Source of the DNA: Gordonia iterans
GTDB taxonomy: Bacteria > Actinomycetota > Actinomycetes > Mycobacteriales > Mycobacteriaceae
Direction: 5' to 3'
Assembly (NCBI RefSeq): GCF_002993285.1
Contig: NZ_CP027433.1
Location: 2,852,001-2,916,000 of the forward strand
DNA length: 64,000 nt
Position numbers and translations under genes: made by a program. Positions 37,388 through 47,763 of the stretch are shown one piece after another; the first letter of the stretch is position 1; every line of letters begins with the position of its first letter. The notes beneath the pieces are model-generated. The model searched no databases. It was not told where the DNA came from and worked only from the letters and a program-made list of their open reading frames with translations.

Positions 37388-38080
37388 ATGGAGAACGTGA
37401 CCGCCGTGAACGCCCTCCGCCTCCCCGACCCCGCCGACCCGGCGACGGTGCTGCTCGTCGACCTCGACGGCACCGTCACCGACAGCTTCCCGGGAATCTC
37501 CGCGTCGTTCGCGCACGCGGTCGCCGCGCTGGGCGCGCCGGCGCCGGCGCCGGAGGTGCTCCGGGGGATCGCCGGGCCGCCGCTGCTCGACTCGATGCTG
37601 GCCTACGGCTTCTCCCCCGACGACGCTCAGCGCGCAGTCTCGGCGTACCGCGAGCGCTATGAGGCGGTCGGCTGGCTCGAGTGCCGGGTCTTCGACGGCA
37701 TGGCCGATCTGCTCGCCGAACTCTCCGTATCCGGGCGCACCCTCGCGCTCGCCACCAGCAAGTTCGAGAGCACCGCCCGCCGCATGCTGGAGCACTTCGG
37801 CCTCGCCGGGCATTTCACCGTGATTGCGGGGGCCAGCGCCGACGGCACACGCCGAAGCAAGGCACAAGTCATCGCCCGCGCCCTGGACGTACTAGGCTTG
37901 GAGCAGATGACGACCCCCATTGTCATGATCGGAGACCGCTCCCACGACGTCGACGGAGCCGCGTCCTTCGGCATCCCCACGATCGCCGTGGGGTGGGGTT
38001 ACGCTCGCCCGGGGGAGGTCGACGAAGCCACGTGGACCGTGCACACGGTCCCGCAACTGCGCGAGGTGCTGGGTGTCTGA
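37388..38080 (+). CDS. HAD family phosphatase (phosphoglycolate phosphatase/PtkA-like)
   Basis: A 230-residue HAD hydrolase with the nucleophile motif L-V-D-L-D-G-T-V-T-D near residue 22, motif II A-L-A-T-S-K-F near 122 and motif IV I-G-D-R-S-H-D-V-D-G-A near 179. The gene just upstream of ptpA in M. tuberculosis (Rv2232) is a HAD-fold protein reported as the kinase PtkA. Whether this copy acts as a phosphatase or a PtpA partner cannot be read. It overlaps ptpA by 8 nt. Confidence 0.88.
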   Translation: MENVTAVNALRLPDPADPATVLLVDLDGTVTDSFPGISASFAHAVAALGAPAPAPEVLRGIAGPPLLDSMLAYGFSPDDAQRAVSAYRERYEAVGWLECRVFDGMADLLAELSVSGRTLALATSKFESTARRMLEHFGLAGHFTVIAGASADGTRRSKAQVIARALDVLGLEQMTTPIVMIGDRSHDVDGAASFGIPTIAVGWGYARPGEVDEATWTVHTVPQLREVLGV

Positions 38081-38558
38081 CAACCCCGACAAGCTGCACA
38101 TCACTTTCATCTGCACCGGCAACATCTGCCGGTCGCCGATGGCTGCGTCGATCTTCACCTCGGCGGTGGCCGAGGCCGGATTGTCCGACCGGGTCCGGGT
38201 CACCAGCGCCGGCACCGGCGGATGGCACGTCGGCGAACCCGCCGACAACCGCGCCCGCACCGAACTGCTGGCCAACGGTTACTCCGACGACCACGTCGCC
38301 GCCCAGCTCGGGCCCGAGCACCTGTCGGCTGATCTCCTGATCGCCCTCGACTCCGGTCATACCCGCGAGCTGCAGCGCAAGCGCCTCGGCGAACGCGTCC
38401 GCCTGCTGCGCAGCTTCGACCCCGCCGCCGACGACGAGGACGTGGTCGATCCGTACTACGGCGGACCGGAGGACTTCGTCGCCGTCCGCAAGCAGATCGA
38501 GGCAGCCGTGCCCGGACTGCTCGCCTGGGTGTACGCAACGCTCGACGCGCAGGACTGA
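38073..38558 (+). CDS. ptpA: Low-molecular-weight protein-tyrosine phosphatase
   Basis: A 161-residue LMW-PTP with the catalytic loop C-T-G-N-I-C-R-S near residue 14 (Cys nucleophile, Arg) and the general-acid motif D-P-Y-Y near residue 127. It removes phosphate from tyrosine residues and is the orthologue by position of mycobacterial PtpA. The GTG start lies inside the 3' end of the HAD gene. Confidence 0.94.
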   Translation: MSDNPDKLHITFICTGNICRSPMAASIFTSAVAEAGLSDRVRVTSAGTGGWHVGEPADNRARTELLANGYSDDHVAAQLGPEHLSADLLIALDSGHTRELQRKRLGERVRLLRSFDPAADDEDVVDPYYGGPEDFVAVRKQIEAAVPGLLAWVYATLDAQD

Positions 38559-38603
38559 GCCTGCCCGGCCGGGTCCGCCGAACGCGTCGGTAGGCTGGAG
38601 GCC

Positions 38604-39602
38604 GTGCACTTGCTGCGAACCTTCCTCAAGCCCGGGTGGTTGCTCGCCACGGTGCTCGTCGTCGCGTTCGCCGCCGCGTGCTTCCTGATCCTCGCTCCGT
38701 GGCAACTCGGCAAGAACTCCGAGACCGAGCACCGCAACTCGCTCATCCACGGCGCCGTCAGCACCCCCGCCGTCCCGCTCGACGAACTGGTTCCGCCCGG
38801 TTCGACGATGCCCGCCGACGACGAATGGCGCGAGGTCACCATGACCGGGCGCTATCTGACCGACAAGCAGGCTCTGCTGCGCCTTCGCTCGGTGGACGAC
38901 CGGCCTGCGGTCGAGGTGCTGACGCCGTTCCAGATCACCGGCTCGGACCGGACGATCCTGGTCGACCGCGGCTACCTCCGGCCCGGCGCCGACGGCTCGG
39001 TCAGCTCCCCCGGCGCACCGGCCGAACAGGTCACCCTCCATGCTCGTCTCCGCAAATCCGAATCGACCAGCCCCGGCAAGGAGCCGCGCATCGAGGACGG
39101 CCGGCTCACCGCGTACACGATCGACACCGCGGCGCTCGGTGCCGCGGCCGACGTCCCCTTGGACACGTTCTACGTCCAGCTGACCGCCGACCAGCCCGGC
39201 GGTCTCGGCCCGGTGACCCTGCCACAGCTGGAATCGGGCCCCTACCTCTCCTACGGTCTGCAGTGGCTGGCCTTCGGGATCATGGCGCCGCTCGGTATCG
39301 GCTACTTCGTGTGGGCCGAGGTGAAGCACCGGCGCGCGCTCAAGGCGGCGAACGACGGCGAGACGCCGAGCGATGCTCCCGCCGCGAGCGGCCGCAGCGC
39401 CCAGCGCCAGCGCATCCTCGACGAGCTCGCCGCCGCGGGTACTGCCGAAGCCTCCACCGAGCCCGCCGGGGCGGCCGAGGTCTGGCCGCCCTCCGATCGC
39501 ACACCGTCGAACGCTCCGCTGCGTGAATTCACCGCCTCGGACGCCGAGACCACCCACGACGACGAGGTCGCCGCGCGGCTGGCCCGCCGCTACGGCCGCT
39601 GA
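38604..39602 (+). CDS. SURF1 family cytochrome oxidase assembly protein
   Basis: A 332-residue membrane protein: an N-terminal helix (residues 12-32, ending L-A-P-W-Q-L-G), the extracytoplasmic SURF1 domain with V-D-R-G-Y-L-R-P-G near residue 115, a second helix near 220-238 (S-Y-G-L-Q-W-L-A-F-G) and a long hydrophilic C-terminal tail. SURF1 helps assemble haem-copper oxidases. It is longer than the mycobacterial protein because of the tail. Its last 74 nt overlap the converging cobD. GTG start. Confidence 0.9.
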   Translation: MHLLRTFLKPGWLLATVLVVAFAAACFLILAPWQLGKNSETEHRNSLIHGAVSTPAVPLDELVPPGSTMPADDEWREVTMTGRYLTDKQALLRLRSVDDRPAVEVLTPFQITGSDRTILVDRGYLRPGADGSVSSPGAPAEQVTLHARLRKSESTSPGKEPRIEDGRLTAYTIDTAALGAAADVPLDTFYVQLTADQPGGLGPVTLPQLESGPYLSYGLQWLAFGIMAPLGIGYFVWAEVKHRRALKAANDGETPSDAPAASGRSAQRQRILDELAAAGTAEASTEPAGAAEVWPPSDRTPSNAPLREFTASDAETTHDDEVAARLARRYGR

Positions 39603-40500
39603 CCCCGGCTCGCACGACGACCGCCAGCACCGCGCTCGCGACCTGCACGCGGCGGGAGAGCCGCACCGCCGCACGCAGATCCGCAGCCTGCGGCACGCGT
39701 CCTTCGCCGAGCACCGGGCGGTCCTCCACCCCGTGCGGATAGACGGTCCGGCCGCCCAGCGAGATCCCGAGCGCCCCGGCGAAGGCCGCCTCCACCACCC
39801 CCGCATTGGGGCTCGGGTGCCGGCCCGCATCGCGGTGTACCGCGCGCGCCGCGCGAATCGGATGTCCGCTGAGCACCCCGGCGAGCGCCGCGGTGACGCG
39901 GGCCGGGATCAGATTCGCGGCGTCGTCCAGGCGCGCGGCGCCCCAGCCGAAACGCAGGTACCGCGGCGAGCGGTAGCCGATCATGGCGTCCAGGGTGTTC
40001 ACCGCGCGATAGCCCGCGAGCCCGGACGCCCCGGCGGCCGCCCCCCACAGCAGCGGCGCGACGGTCGCGTCCGAGGTGTTCTCGGCGATCGACTCGACCG
40101 CGGCACGGCAGATCCCGGCTTCGTCGAGCAGGCTGGGATCGCGGCCGACCAGACTGGGCAGCATCGCGCGGGCGCCGTCGAGGTCGCCGGCATCGAGTGC
40201 GTCGGCGATCCGTCCGCCGACCCGGCACAGTGTGGTGCCGCCGACTGCGGAAAAGGTCACCGCCGCCACCCCCGGTGTACCCGCGCGCCCGGCCAGGCCC
40301 CCGGCGACCACGGCCGCGACGACACCTGCCGCCGCGAACACGGCGCCCGAGGGGCGCGAATCCCGGTAGAGACGACGCTCCGCGGCGGCCGCCGCGGCGC
40401 CGAAGACCGCCACCGGATGACCGCGCCGGGGATCCCCGAAGGCCATGTCGGCGGCCATTCCGGCGGCCATCCCGATCGCGTCCCTTCGCTGCCTGCGCAC
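39529..40500 (-). CDS. cobD: Adenosylcobinamide-phosphate synthase
   Basis: A 323-residue multi-helix membrane protein of the CobD/CbiB family, which attaches aminopropanol (phosphate) to adenosylcobyric acid. Visible are A-F-G-D-P-R-R-G-H-P-V near residue 20, D-L-D-G-A-R near 105, E-S-I-A-E-N-T-S-D-A near 140, and N-T-L-D-A-M-I-G-Y near 170. The GTG start at 40500 leaves 36 nt to the divergent methyltransferase-like gene. The Arg-rich C-terminal tail overlaps the SURF1 gene tail to tail by 74 nt. Confidence 0.9.
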   Translation of the reverse strand: MRRQRRDAIGMAAGMAADMAFGDPRRGHPVAVFGAAAAAAERRLYRDSRPSGAVFAAAGVVAAVVAGGLAGRAGTPGVAAVTFSAVGGTTLCRVGGRIADALDAGDLDGARAMLPSLVGRDPSLLDEAGICRAAVESIAENTSDATVAPLLWGAAAGASGLAGYRAVNTLDAMIGYRSPRYLRFGWGAARLDDAANLIPARVTAALAGVLSGHPIRAARAVHRDAGRHPSPNAGVVEAAFAGALGISLGGRTVYPHGVEDRPVLGEGRVPQAADLRAAVRLSRRVQVASAVLAVVVRAGVSGRSGGPAARRPRRRGWSRRPRR

Positions 40501-40505
40501 CCGCC

Positions 40506-40529
40506 GATGGTATCGGTCCGGATACCATC
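40506..40529. promoter_or_regulatory. Perfect 9-bp inverted repeat between divergent genes
   Basis: GATGGTATC-N6-GATACCATC occupies most of the 36-bp gap between the starts of cobD and the methyltransferase-like gene. A 24-bp perfect dyad at this place is a strong operator candidate acting on both genes. No cognate regulator is adjacent. Confidence 0.6.
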
Positions 40530-40536
40530 TCCTCCG

Positions 40537-41382
40537 ATGGCCAAAGCACCGCACCCCGAAGCCGGCAGCTTCGAGATCTCCACCGGCACCGCCGAATTGA
40601 CCGACGACGGCGTCGGCGGCTGGCTGCTGACCGTCAACGGGGCGCAGAGCAGCCACCTCGATCCGTTCGACCCGGAGAATCTCGAATTCGAGTACATGCG
40701 CCAGATGGCCGCGGCGATCGCCGACGCGCATCCCGACCCTGCGGCCCCGCTGCGGGTGCTGCACCTGGGTGCCGCCGCGTGCGCCTTGCCTCGCCACCTC
40801 GCGCACCGCTACCCGGGATCCCGGCACGTGGCCGTCGAGATCGACGCCGAACTGGCCCGGCTCGCCCGCGAGTGGTTCGACCTTCCCCGCGCCCCGCGCC
40901 TGCGGATCCGGGTCGGCGATGCGCGCGAGGTGACCGAGTCGCTGACCGAACACACCCGCGACGTCGTGATCCGCGACGCCTTCGCCGAGTCGGTGACGCC
41001 GCTGCACCTGAAGACCGTGGAGTTCACCGAGGCGGTCAAGCGCGTCCTCGCGCCGGGCGGCCTCTACCTGGCCAACGTCGGCGACCGCCGATCCCTGCTG
41101 TCGGCCCGCATGGAAGTAGCCACCGTCGCCGAGGTGTTCGGTCACGTCGCCTTGATCTCCGATCCGGCGATGCTCAAGGGCCGGCGCAGCGGCAACATCG
41201 TCGTCGTCGCGAGCGACGGCCCGCTCCCCGATTCGGCCGCCCTGCAGCGCACGCTGCGCAGCGACCCCGAACCCGCCCGGCTTCTGTCCGGCGACGAGGC
41301 GGCGGCGTTCGCCCGCAGCGCCCCGCCGCTGCGCGACGGCCGGGCCGGACCACGATCGCGGGCATCGCACCCCGCCGGATGA
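40537..41382 (+). CDS. Spermidine synthase-like/methyltransferase-fold protein
   Basis: A 281-residue Rossmann-fold protein of the spermidine-synthase-like group: V-L-H-L-G-A-A-A-C-A-L-P near residue 70 (motif I), V-A-V-E-I-D-A-E-L near 100, D-A-R-E near 129 and V-I-R-D-A-F near 146. The group includes proteins of unknown function as well as aminopropyltransferases. The D-x-Y/F catalytic pattern is only partly present, so the activity is uncertain. It is divergent from cobD. Confidence 0.75.
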   Translation: MAKAPHPEAGSFEISTGTAELTDDGVGGWLLTVNGAQSSHLDPFDPENLEFEYMRQMAAAIADAHPDPAAPLRVLHLGAAACALPRHLAHRYPGSRHVAVEIDAELARLAREWFDLPRAPRLRIRVGDAREVTESLTEHTRDVVIRDAFAESVTPLHLKTVEFTEAVKRVLAPGGLYLANVGDRRSLLSARMEVATVAEVFGHVALISDPAMLKGRRSGNIVVVASDGPLPDSAALQRTLRSDPEPARLLSGDEAAAFARSAPPLRDGRAGPRSRASHPAG

Positions 41383-41489
41383 CACCGCTGACCGGCGGAT
41401 ACGCCGAGCCTCCTGAAATGCCGGGCCGACCTCACTAGGTTCAGAGGTGGATTCGGGCCGGTCGCCGGAACCGGCCGTCCGGAGGCACC

Positions 41490-42968
41490 ATGTCAGAAAC
41501 TCTGTTCATCGACGGCGCCTGGTGCGCCGCCGCCGACAGCGGCACTCGCGAGATCCGCTGTCCTGCCGACGATTCACCGGTGGTCACCGTGTCCGAGGCC
41601 GGCCCCGACGATGCCCTGGCCGCGATCGCCGCGGCCCGCCGGGCCTTCGACACCGGGCCGTGGCCGCGGACTCCGACCCCCGCTCGCGCCGACCTGCTCC
41701 GGCGGGTCGCCGGTCGGCTGCGCGCCGAGCGCGACGACGTGGCGCGACTGGAAGCACTCGACACCGGCAAACGGTTCACCGAAGCGCAGATCGACATGGA
41801 CGACGTGGTCTCGGTGTTCGAGTACTACGCCGACATCGCCGCCGCCGACGCCGGGCGGCTCGTCGACACCGGCCGCACCGACGTGGTGAGCCGGATCGTC
41901 TACGAACCAGTCGGTGTCTGCGCCCTGATCACGCCCTGGAACTTTCCGCTGCTTCAGACGTCGTGGAAGGTCGCGCCGGCGCTCGCCGCCGGGTGCACCT
42001 TCGTGCTCAAGCCCAGCGAGCTGACGCCGTCGACCGCGATCTGGCTGTTGCGGGCCCTGGCCGCCGAGGGCATGCCCGACGGCGTCGGCAATCTTCTCCT
42101 CGGCGCGGGCGGCCGGGCGGGTGCGCCGCTGGTGAGTCACCCCGACGTGGACATGGTCTCGTTCACCGGCGGACTGGCCACCGGCAAGGCCATCTCCGCG
42201 GCCGCGGCCGGGACCGTCAAGCGGGTCGCGCTGGAACTGGGCGGCAAGAACCCGAACGTCGTGTTCGCCGACGCCGACTTCGAGTCAGCGGTCGACGGCG
42301 CGCTCACCGCGATCTTCCTCGACTCCGGGCAGGTCTGCTCGGCCGGCGCCCGGCTGGTGATCGAGGAGTCGATTCACGACCGCTTCGTCGACGAGTTGGT
42401 CGCCCGCGCGGGCCGGATCCGGCTCGGCGGACCGTTCGACGATGCCGCGCAGGCCGGACCGTTGATCAGCGCGGCGCACCGGGAGAAGGTCGTCGGCTAC
42501 GTCGCCAGGGCCGTCGAGCAGGGGGCGGTGCTGCGCACCGGCGGGACCGTGCCCGACGGACCCGGATACTTCTATCCGCCGACGATCCTGGACGCCTGCG
42601 ATCCGTCGATGGACTGCGTGCACGACGAGTCCTTCGGGCCGGTGCTGACCGTCGAGACTTTCCGCGGCGACACGCCTGCCGCCGCCGAGGACGCGGCCGT
42701 CGCCATCGCCAACGACACCCAATACGGTCTCGCCGGCGCGGTGTGGACCCGCGATGCCGGCCGCGCCGAGCGGGTCGCCGGGCGGCTGCGCCACGGCACC
42801 GTGTGGATCAACGACTACCACCCGTACGTCGCCGGCGCCGAGTGGGGCGGCTTCGGACAGTCCGGCAACGGGCGCGAGCTCGGCCCCACCGGCCTGGCCG
42901 AGTACCGCGAGGCCAAGCACATCTGGCACAACATCGATCCCGCACCGCAGTACTGGTTCGGGCGCTGA
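41490..42968 (+). CDS. betB: Betaine-aldehyde dehydrogenase
   Basis: A 492-residue NAD(P)-dependent aldehyde dehydrogenase with [18 protein letters not shown] near 228, catalytic Glu in E-L-G-G-K-N-P, the nucleophile Cys283 in G-Q-V-C-S-A-G, and E-S-F-G-P-V near 386. It oxidises betaine aldehyde to glycine betaine. The substrate is assigned from the neighbouring choline dehydrogenase and choline transporter genes. ATG 41490 lies behind GGAGG. Confidence 0.9.
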   Translation: MSETLFIDGAWCAAADSGTREIRCPADDSPVVTVSEAGPDDALAAIAAARRAFDTGPWPRTPTPARADLLRRVAGRLRAERDDVARLEALDTGKRFTEAQIDMDDVVSVFEYYADIAAADAGRLVDTGRTDVVSRIVYEPVGVCALITPWNFPLLQTSWKVAPALAAGCTFVLKPSELTPSTAIWLLRALAAEGMPDGVGNLLLGAGGRAGAPLVSHPDVDMVSFTGGLATGKAISAAAAGTVKRVALELGGKNPNVVFADADFESAVDGALTAIFLDSGQVCSAGARLVIEESIHDRFVDELVARAGRIRLGGPFDDAAQAGPLISAAHREKVVGYVARAVEQGAVLRTGGTVPDGPGYFYPPTILDACDPSMDCVHDESFGPVLTVETFRGDTPAAAEDAAVAIANDTQYGLAGAVWTRDAGRAERVAGRLRHGTVWINDYHPYVAGAEWGGFGQSGNGRELGPTGLAEYREAKHIWHNIDPAPQYWFGR

Positions 42969-42978
42969 AGGAGATCGC

Positions 42979-44700
42979 ATGCCGAACGACCGATACGACT
43001 ACATCATCGTGGGCGGAGGGTCTGCGGGTTCCGTGCTGGCCAACCGGCTCAGCGCCGATCCCGGCACCCGAGTTCTGGTACTCGAAGCGGGTCACTCGGA
43101 TTTCCGGATCGACCCCTTCATCCACATGCCTGCGGCGCTCCCCTTCCCGATCGGCAGCCGCTTCTACGACTGGGGCTACGAGTCGGAGCCGGAGCCGTTC
43201 ATGGGTGGACGGCGCGTGTATCACGCACGCGGGAAGGTGCTCGGCGGATCGTCGAGCATCAACGGCATGATCTTCCAGCGCGGAAATCCGATGGACTTCG
43301 AGCGCTGGGCCGCCGATCCGGGCATGGAGAACTGGGACTACGCCCACTGCCTGCCCTACTTCAAACGCATGGAGACGTGCCTGGCGGGCGCCGACGAGTG
43401 GCGCGGCGGATCCGGCCCGCTGGTGCTCGAACGCGGCCCGGCGACATCCCCGCTGTTCGGCGCGTTCTTCGAGGCGGTGCAGCAGGCCGGGTTCCCGCTG
43501 ACCGACGATGTGAACGGCTACCGGCAAGAGGGCTTCGCGCCGTTCGACCGCAACGTGCACAACGGCCGCCGGCTGAGCGCGGCCCGCGCCTACCTGCACC
43601 CGGTCATGAAGCGGAAGAACGTCGCCGTCAAAACCCTCGCCCAGGTCACCGGCCTGCGCCTGCAGGGGGCCCGCGTGACCGGCGTCGAGTACCGGCGCGC
43701 CGGCCGCACGGCGATCCACCGGGCGCACGCCGGCGAGGTGATCCTGTGCGGCGGAGCGATCAATTCACCGCAGATCCTGCAGCTGGCCGGGATCGGCCCG
43801 AAGGAACACCTGGAAGGCTTGGGCATTCCGGTCGTCGCCGATCTGCCCGGCGTCGGCGCGAACCTGCAAGACCACCTGGAGGTGTACCTGCAGCACGCGT
43901 GCACCCAGCCCGTGTCGGTGGGTCCGTGGCTCAAGCATCGGCACAAGCCGCGCATCGGAGCCGAATGGCTGTTCCTGCGCCGCGGCGTCGGGGCCACCAA
44001 CCACTTCGAGGGCGGTGGTTTCGCCCGGTCCAACGACGAGGTGGCCTACCCGAACATCATGTTCCACTTCCTGCCCATCGCGATCCGGTACGACGGCTCG
44101 CAGCCCGCCGCCGAACACGGCTACCAGGTGCACATCGGACCGATGTACTCCGACGTGCGCGGCCACCTGAGAATCACGTCCCGCGACCCGCTGCGGCATC
44201 CTGCGCTCCAGTTCAATTACCTCTCCACCGAGAACGACCGGCGCGAATGGGTCGAGATCATCCACACGGCGCGCAAGATCCTGTCGCAGCCCGCCTTCGC
44301 CGCCTTCGACGGCGGCGAGATCTCCCCCGGCCCCTCGGTGCAGACTGACGCGGAGATCCTCGACTGGGTGGCGCAGGACGCCGAGACGGCGCTGCACCCC
44401 TCGTGCACGGCCAAGATGGGCACCGGCGACGATGCCGTGCTCGACCCCGAGTCGTTGCGGGTGCACGGAGTCGAGGGCCTGCGCGTCGTCGACGGCTCGT
44501 CGATGCCCTACGTCACCAACGGCAACATCTACGCCCCGATCATGATGCTGGCTGAGAAGGCCGCGGACCTGATCGCCGGGAACAGTCCGCTGGAGCCTCT
44601 CGAGGCGCCCTACTACAAGCACGGCGCGGGCATGCCGCTCTGGTGGCCGCCGGCCGATCCCCGCAACTCCGCGGATGCGGCGACCCAGGCCGCGCCGTGA
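42979..44700 (+). CDS. betA: Choline dehydrogenase (GMC oxidoreductase)
   Basis: A 573-residue FAD enzyme of the GMC family: N-terminal [10 protein letters not shown] near residue 12, signature 1 around [11 protein letters not shown] near 87, signature 2 [10 protein letters not shown] near 258, and catalytic His in [10 protein letters not shown] near 475. It oxidises choline to betaine aldehyde. ATG 10 nt after betB behind GAAGGAG; ends in a GTGA overlap with the transporter. Confidence 0.92.
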   Translation: MPNDRYDYIIVGGGSAGSVLANRLSADPGTRVLVLEAGHSDFRIDPFIHMPAALPFPIGSRFYDWGYESEPEPFMGGRRVYHARGKVLGGSSSINGMIFQRGNPMDFERWAADPGMENWDYAHCLPYFKRMETCLAGADEWRGGSGPLVLERGPATSPLFGAFFEAVQQAGFPLTDDVNGYRQEGFAPFDRNVHNGRRLSAARAYLHPVMKRKNVAVKTLAQVTGLRLQGARVTGVEYRRAGRTAIHRAHAGEVILCGGAINSPQILQLAGIGPKEHLEGLGIPVVADLPGVGANLQDHLEVYLQHACTQPVSVGPWLKHRHKPRIGAEWLFLRRGVGATNHFEGGGFARSNDEVAYPNIMFHFLPIAIRYDGSQPAAEHGYQVHIGPMYSDVRGHLRITSRDPLRHPALQFNYLSTENDRREWVEIIHTARKILSQPAFAAFDGGEISPGPSVQTDAEILDWVAQDAETALHPSCTAKMGTGDDAVLDPESLRVHGVEGLRVVDGSSMPYVTNGNIYAPIMMLAEKAADLIAGNSPLEPLEAPYYKHGAGMPLWWPPADPRNSADAATQAAP

Positions 44701-46778
44701 GCGCGCCGACCGGTCCCGTCGAGTCCGATTTCGCGCGGGCCAGGCCCAGCACGCCGAAACTGAACAGGGTCGTCTTCTACGGGTCGGCGGTCGGCACCGT
44801 GGCCATCGCGCTGTGGGCGATGATCTGGCCGGACAACGCCGCCGCCGTGCTCGGCGACGTCGTCGGGTGGATCTCGTCCTGGTTCGGCTGGTTCTACGTG
44901 GCGCTGGCCGCCTTCATCCTGGTGTTCGTCGTCTGCATCGCGTTGTCCCGGTACGGACGGACGAAGATCGGACCGGATCATTCCACGCCCGAGTTCAGCA
45001 AGATCTCGTGGGCGTCCATGCTGTTCGCCGCCGGGATCGGCACCGATCTGATGTTCTTCGCCGTCGCCGAGCCGGTGACCCAGTACATGCATCCGCCGTC
45101 CGGGGCGCCCGAGACCGTCGCGGCGGCCCAGCAGGCCACCGCCTGGACCCTCTTCCACTACGGGATCATCGGGTGGGGGATGTACGCCCTGATGGGCATG
45201 GCACTCGGCTACTTCGCGTACCGCCGCCAGTTGCCGCTGGCCATCCGCTCCGCGCTGTATCCGTTGCTGGGCAGGCGCATCCACGGACCGGCCGGCGACG
45301 CCGTCGACCTCGCAGCGGTGCTCGGCACCATCTTCGGCGTCGCGACCTCACTCGGCATCGGCGTGGTGATGATCAACGTCGGCCTGAACGTCGTATTCGG
45401 CATCGAGACGGGCCTGCCCGCGCAGATCGTGCTGATCGTCGTCGGTGTGCTGGTCGCGACCGTCTCGGCCGTCTCCGGCGTGGACAAGGGCATCAAGCTG
45501 CTGTCCGAGCTCAACGTGCTGCTGGCGATCGCGCTGGCGCTGTGGGTGCTCATCGCAGGCAAGACGGAGTTCCTGCTCAACGCGCTGGTGGCCAGTATCG
45601 GCGACTTCGTCCGGCTCTTCCCCGGGATGGCGATGGAGACCTTCCCGTGGGAGGACACCGGGAGCTGGATGTCGGACTGGACGCTGTTCTTCTGGGCGTG
45701 GTGGATCGCCTGGGCGTCGTTCGTCGGCATGTTCCTCGCGCGCATCTCGCGCGGCCGCACCATCCGCGAGTTCGTCGGCGGCGTGCTGATCATCCCGTTC
45801 ACCTACATCCTGATGTGGATCGCGATCTACGGGAACGCCGCGATCGAGACCATCCGCGACGGCGACCGCGCCTTCGGCGAGAACACCATCGACGATCCCG
45901 AGCGCGGCTTCTACGACCTGCTCGCGCAGTATCCCGCGTTCAGCGTGGTCGCGGTGATCGCCACGCTGACTGCGCTGCTGTTCTACGTCACCTCGGCCGA
46001 CTCCGCGGCACTGGTGATGGCGAATCTGACGTCCCGGCTCGACGATCCGCGCCAGGACGCGGCGAGCAGTCCGCGCATCTTCTGGGCCCTCGCCACCGGC
46101 CTGCTCACGGTGGCGGTGCTGTCGGTCGGCGGGATTCCTGCGCTGCAGTCGGCGACCGTGATCATGGGACTTCCGTTCGCGTTCGTGATGATCGCTGTGA
46201 TGATCGGTCTGCTGCGATCGCTCCGGGAGGAGGGCCAGCGGTCGGACGGGGTCCGAGCGGCCATGCCGCGCGTGCTGTCGAGCCGCGCAGGCGCCGACGA
46301 CCGTTCCTGGCGGGAACGGCTCAGCCACGCGCTGCACTTCCCCTCACTCGCGGAAACCGACGAGTTTCTGTCCGGTCCGGTGACCGACGCCCTGGAGGAG
46401 GTGGCCTGCGAGTACCGCGAATCGGGTTTCGAGTCGACGGTCGAGACCTCCGTCGATCCCGAGGATCAGGCGCCTTGCGTCACGCTGACGCTGACCGGAG
46501 GCGAGGAGCCGGGCGAATCCCCGTTCGTCTACTCCGTGCATCGTGCCGCGGTCGCGATCCCGGTGTACGCCGGGCGTGCCCGCCGCGGCGACGACTACTA
46601 CGGCCGACTCGAGGTGCACCTGTCCAACGGCGGTCAGGGGTACGACGTGATGGACTACGCGGAGTCGCAGCTGATCAACGACGTGATCGATCAGTACGAG
46701 CGGCACCTCGAATTCCTGCGGCTGAGCGAAGCGAGCAACGGCAAACGGGGCGACACGCCCCCGGCTCCCCCGGAGTGA
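44697..46778 (+). CDS. betT: BCCT family choline/betaine transporter
   Basis: A 693-residue transporter with twelve hydrophobic helices and the BCCT signature [17 protein letters not shown] near residues 325-341, followed by [11 protein letters not shown] cytoplasmic C-terminal domain of about 150 residues resembles the osmosensing tail of BetT. It imports choline driven by Na+ or H+ and supplies BetA. GTG start (GTGA overlap). It converges with the OpuC-type operon, 4 nt between stops. Confidence 0.92.
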   Translation: MSAPTGPVESDFARARPSTPKLNRVVFYGSAVGTVAIALWAMIWPDNAAAVLGDVVGWISSWFGWFYVALAAFILVFVVCIALSRYGRTKIGPDHSTPEFSKISWASMLFAAGIGTDLMFFAVAEPVTQYMHPPSGAPETVAAAQQATAWTLFHYGIIGWGMYALMGMALGYFAYRRQLPLAIRSALYPLLGRRIHGPAGDAVDLAAVLGTIFGVATSLGIGVVMINVGLNVVFGIETGLPAQIVLIVVGVLVATVSAVSGVDKGIKLLSELNVLLAIALALWVLIAGKTEFLLNALVASIGDFVRLFPGMAMETFPWEDTGSWMSDWTLFFWAWWIAWASFVGMFLARISRGRTIREFVGGVLIIPFTYILMWIAIYGNAAIETIRDGDRAFGENTIDDPERGFYDLLAQYPAFSVVAVIATLTALLFYVTSADSAALVMANLTSRLDDPRQDAASSPRIFWALATGLLTVAVLSVGGIPALQSATVIMGLPFAFVMIAVMIGLLRSLREEGQRSDGVRAAMPRVLSSRAGADDRSWRERLSHALHFPSLAETDEFLSGPVTDALEEVACEYRESGFESTVETSVDPEDQAPCVTLTLTGGEEPGESPFVYSVHRAAVAIPVYAGRARRGDDYYGRLEVHLSNGGQGYDVMDYAESQLINDVIDQYERHLEFLRLSEASNGKRGDTPPAPPE

Positions 46779-46782
46779 CGGG

Positions 46783-47763
46783 TCAGCCCGGCACCACCAG
46801 GCCTTCCGAGATCAGCCAGTCGTAGGCGACGTCGGCCGGCTCCTCCCCGTCGATGTCCACCCGCCGGTTGAGATCGCGCACCACGTCGTCGTTGAGCCTG
46901 GACGACACGTTCGCCATCAACTCCTGGATCTCCGGGTACCGGTCGAGGACCTCCGCGCGGACCACGACACTTCCGCTGTAGGGCAGAAAGAACGTCCGGT
47001 CGTCCTCCATGATCTGGAGGTTCAGGTTCGGGATCCGGCCGTCAGTGGAGAAGACCATCCCGAAGTTGCAGGGGCTGGCGCCCGCCGTCGACGTGTAGAT
47101 GACGCCGGAATCCATCCGGGTCACGTTGCCCTGCGGCACGCCGTCCGGGGTGTTGAACGGGATGCCGTACGCCTCCAGCATGGGAAGGAACCCGTCCGAG
47201 CGGCTGAAGAACTCGTCGTCGACGCAGAACGTCCGGTCGGCGACCGGAAGCGCGGCGACGTCGGACAGCGTCGTGGTGCCCAACCGTGCCGCGGTCTCCG
47301 GTGAGGCCGCGAAGGCGTACGTGTTGTTGATGTCCGACGGCGGCAGCCAGACCAGCTGATTCGCCGAGAGCTCGATGTCGTGCACGGCCTGCCACAACTG
47401 CTGCGGGTCGCTGATCGATTCGGACTTCTCGTGGTAGATCACCCAACCGGTGCCGGTGTACTCCCACTGCAGGTCCGTGTCGCCGTTGAGCTGCGCCTGG
47501 CGCGACGAGGCCGCGCCGGGCGCACCGGTCATGTCGGTGACGTCGGCGCCGGCCGCCGCCAGATAGGTGGCGGCGATCTTGCCGAGGATCACCTGCTCGG
47601 TGAAGGCCTTCGACGTCACCGTGATCTGGGCGCCGTCGAGCGGTCGCTCCCCGTCGGGAAGCTTCGCGCTCCGCAGGGTTCCCGACGAACTGACCAGGCC
47701 GCAGCCGGCCAGACCCAGTGCGACGACGACGGACAGCACCAGAGCCGCGATCGATCTCCTCAT
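46783..47763 (-). CDS. Osmoprotectant ABC transporter substrate-binding lipoprotein (OpuCC/ProX-like)
   Basis: A 326-residue lipoprotein with lipobox L-A-G-C near residue 21, then an OpuAC domain with T-V-T-S-K-A-F-T-E-Q, L-Q-W-E-Y-T-G-T-G, D-I-N-N-T-Y-A-F and S-G-V-I-Y-T-S-T. It is expected to bind glycine betaine, choline or another quaternary amine. It is the last gene of the minus-strand operon. The coding frame is intact although the operon's ATPase and first permease are broken. Confidence 0.9.
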   Translation of the reverse strand: MRRSIAALVLSVVVALGLAGCGLVSSSGTLRSAKLPDGERPLDGAQITVTSKAFTEQVILGKIAATYLAAAGADVTDMTGAPGAASSRQAQLNGDTDLQWEYTGTGWVIYHEKSESISDPQQLWQAVHDIELSANQLVWLPPSDINNTYAFAASPETAARLGTTTLSDVAALPVADRTFCVDDEFFSRSDGFLPMLEAYGIPFNTPDGVPQGNVTRMDSGVIYTSTAGASPCNFGMVFSTDGRIPNLNLQIMEDDRTFFLPYSGSVVVRAEVLDRYPEIQELMANVSSRLNDDVVRDLNRRVDIDGEEPADVAYDWLISEGLVVPG

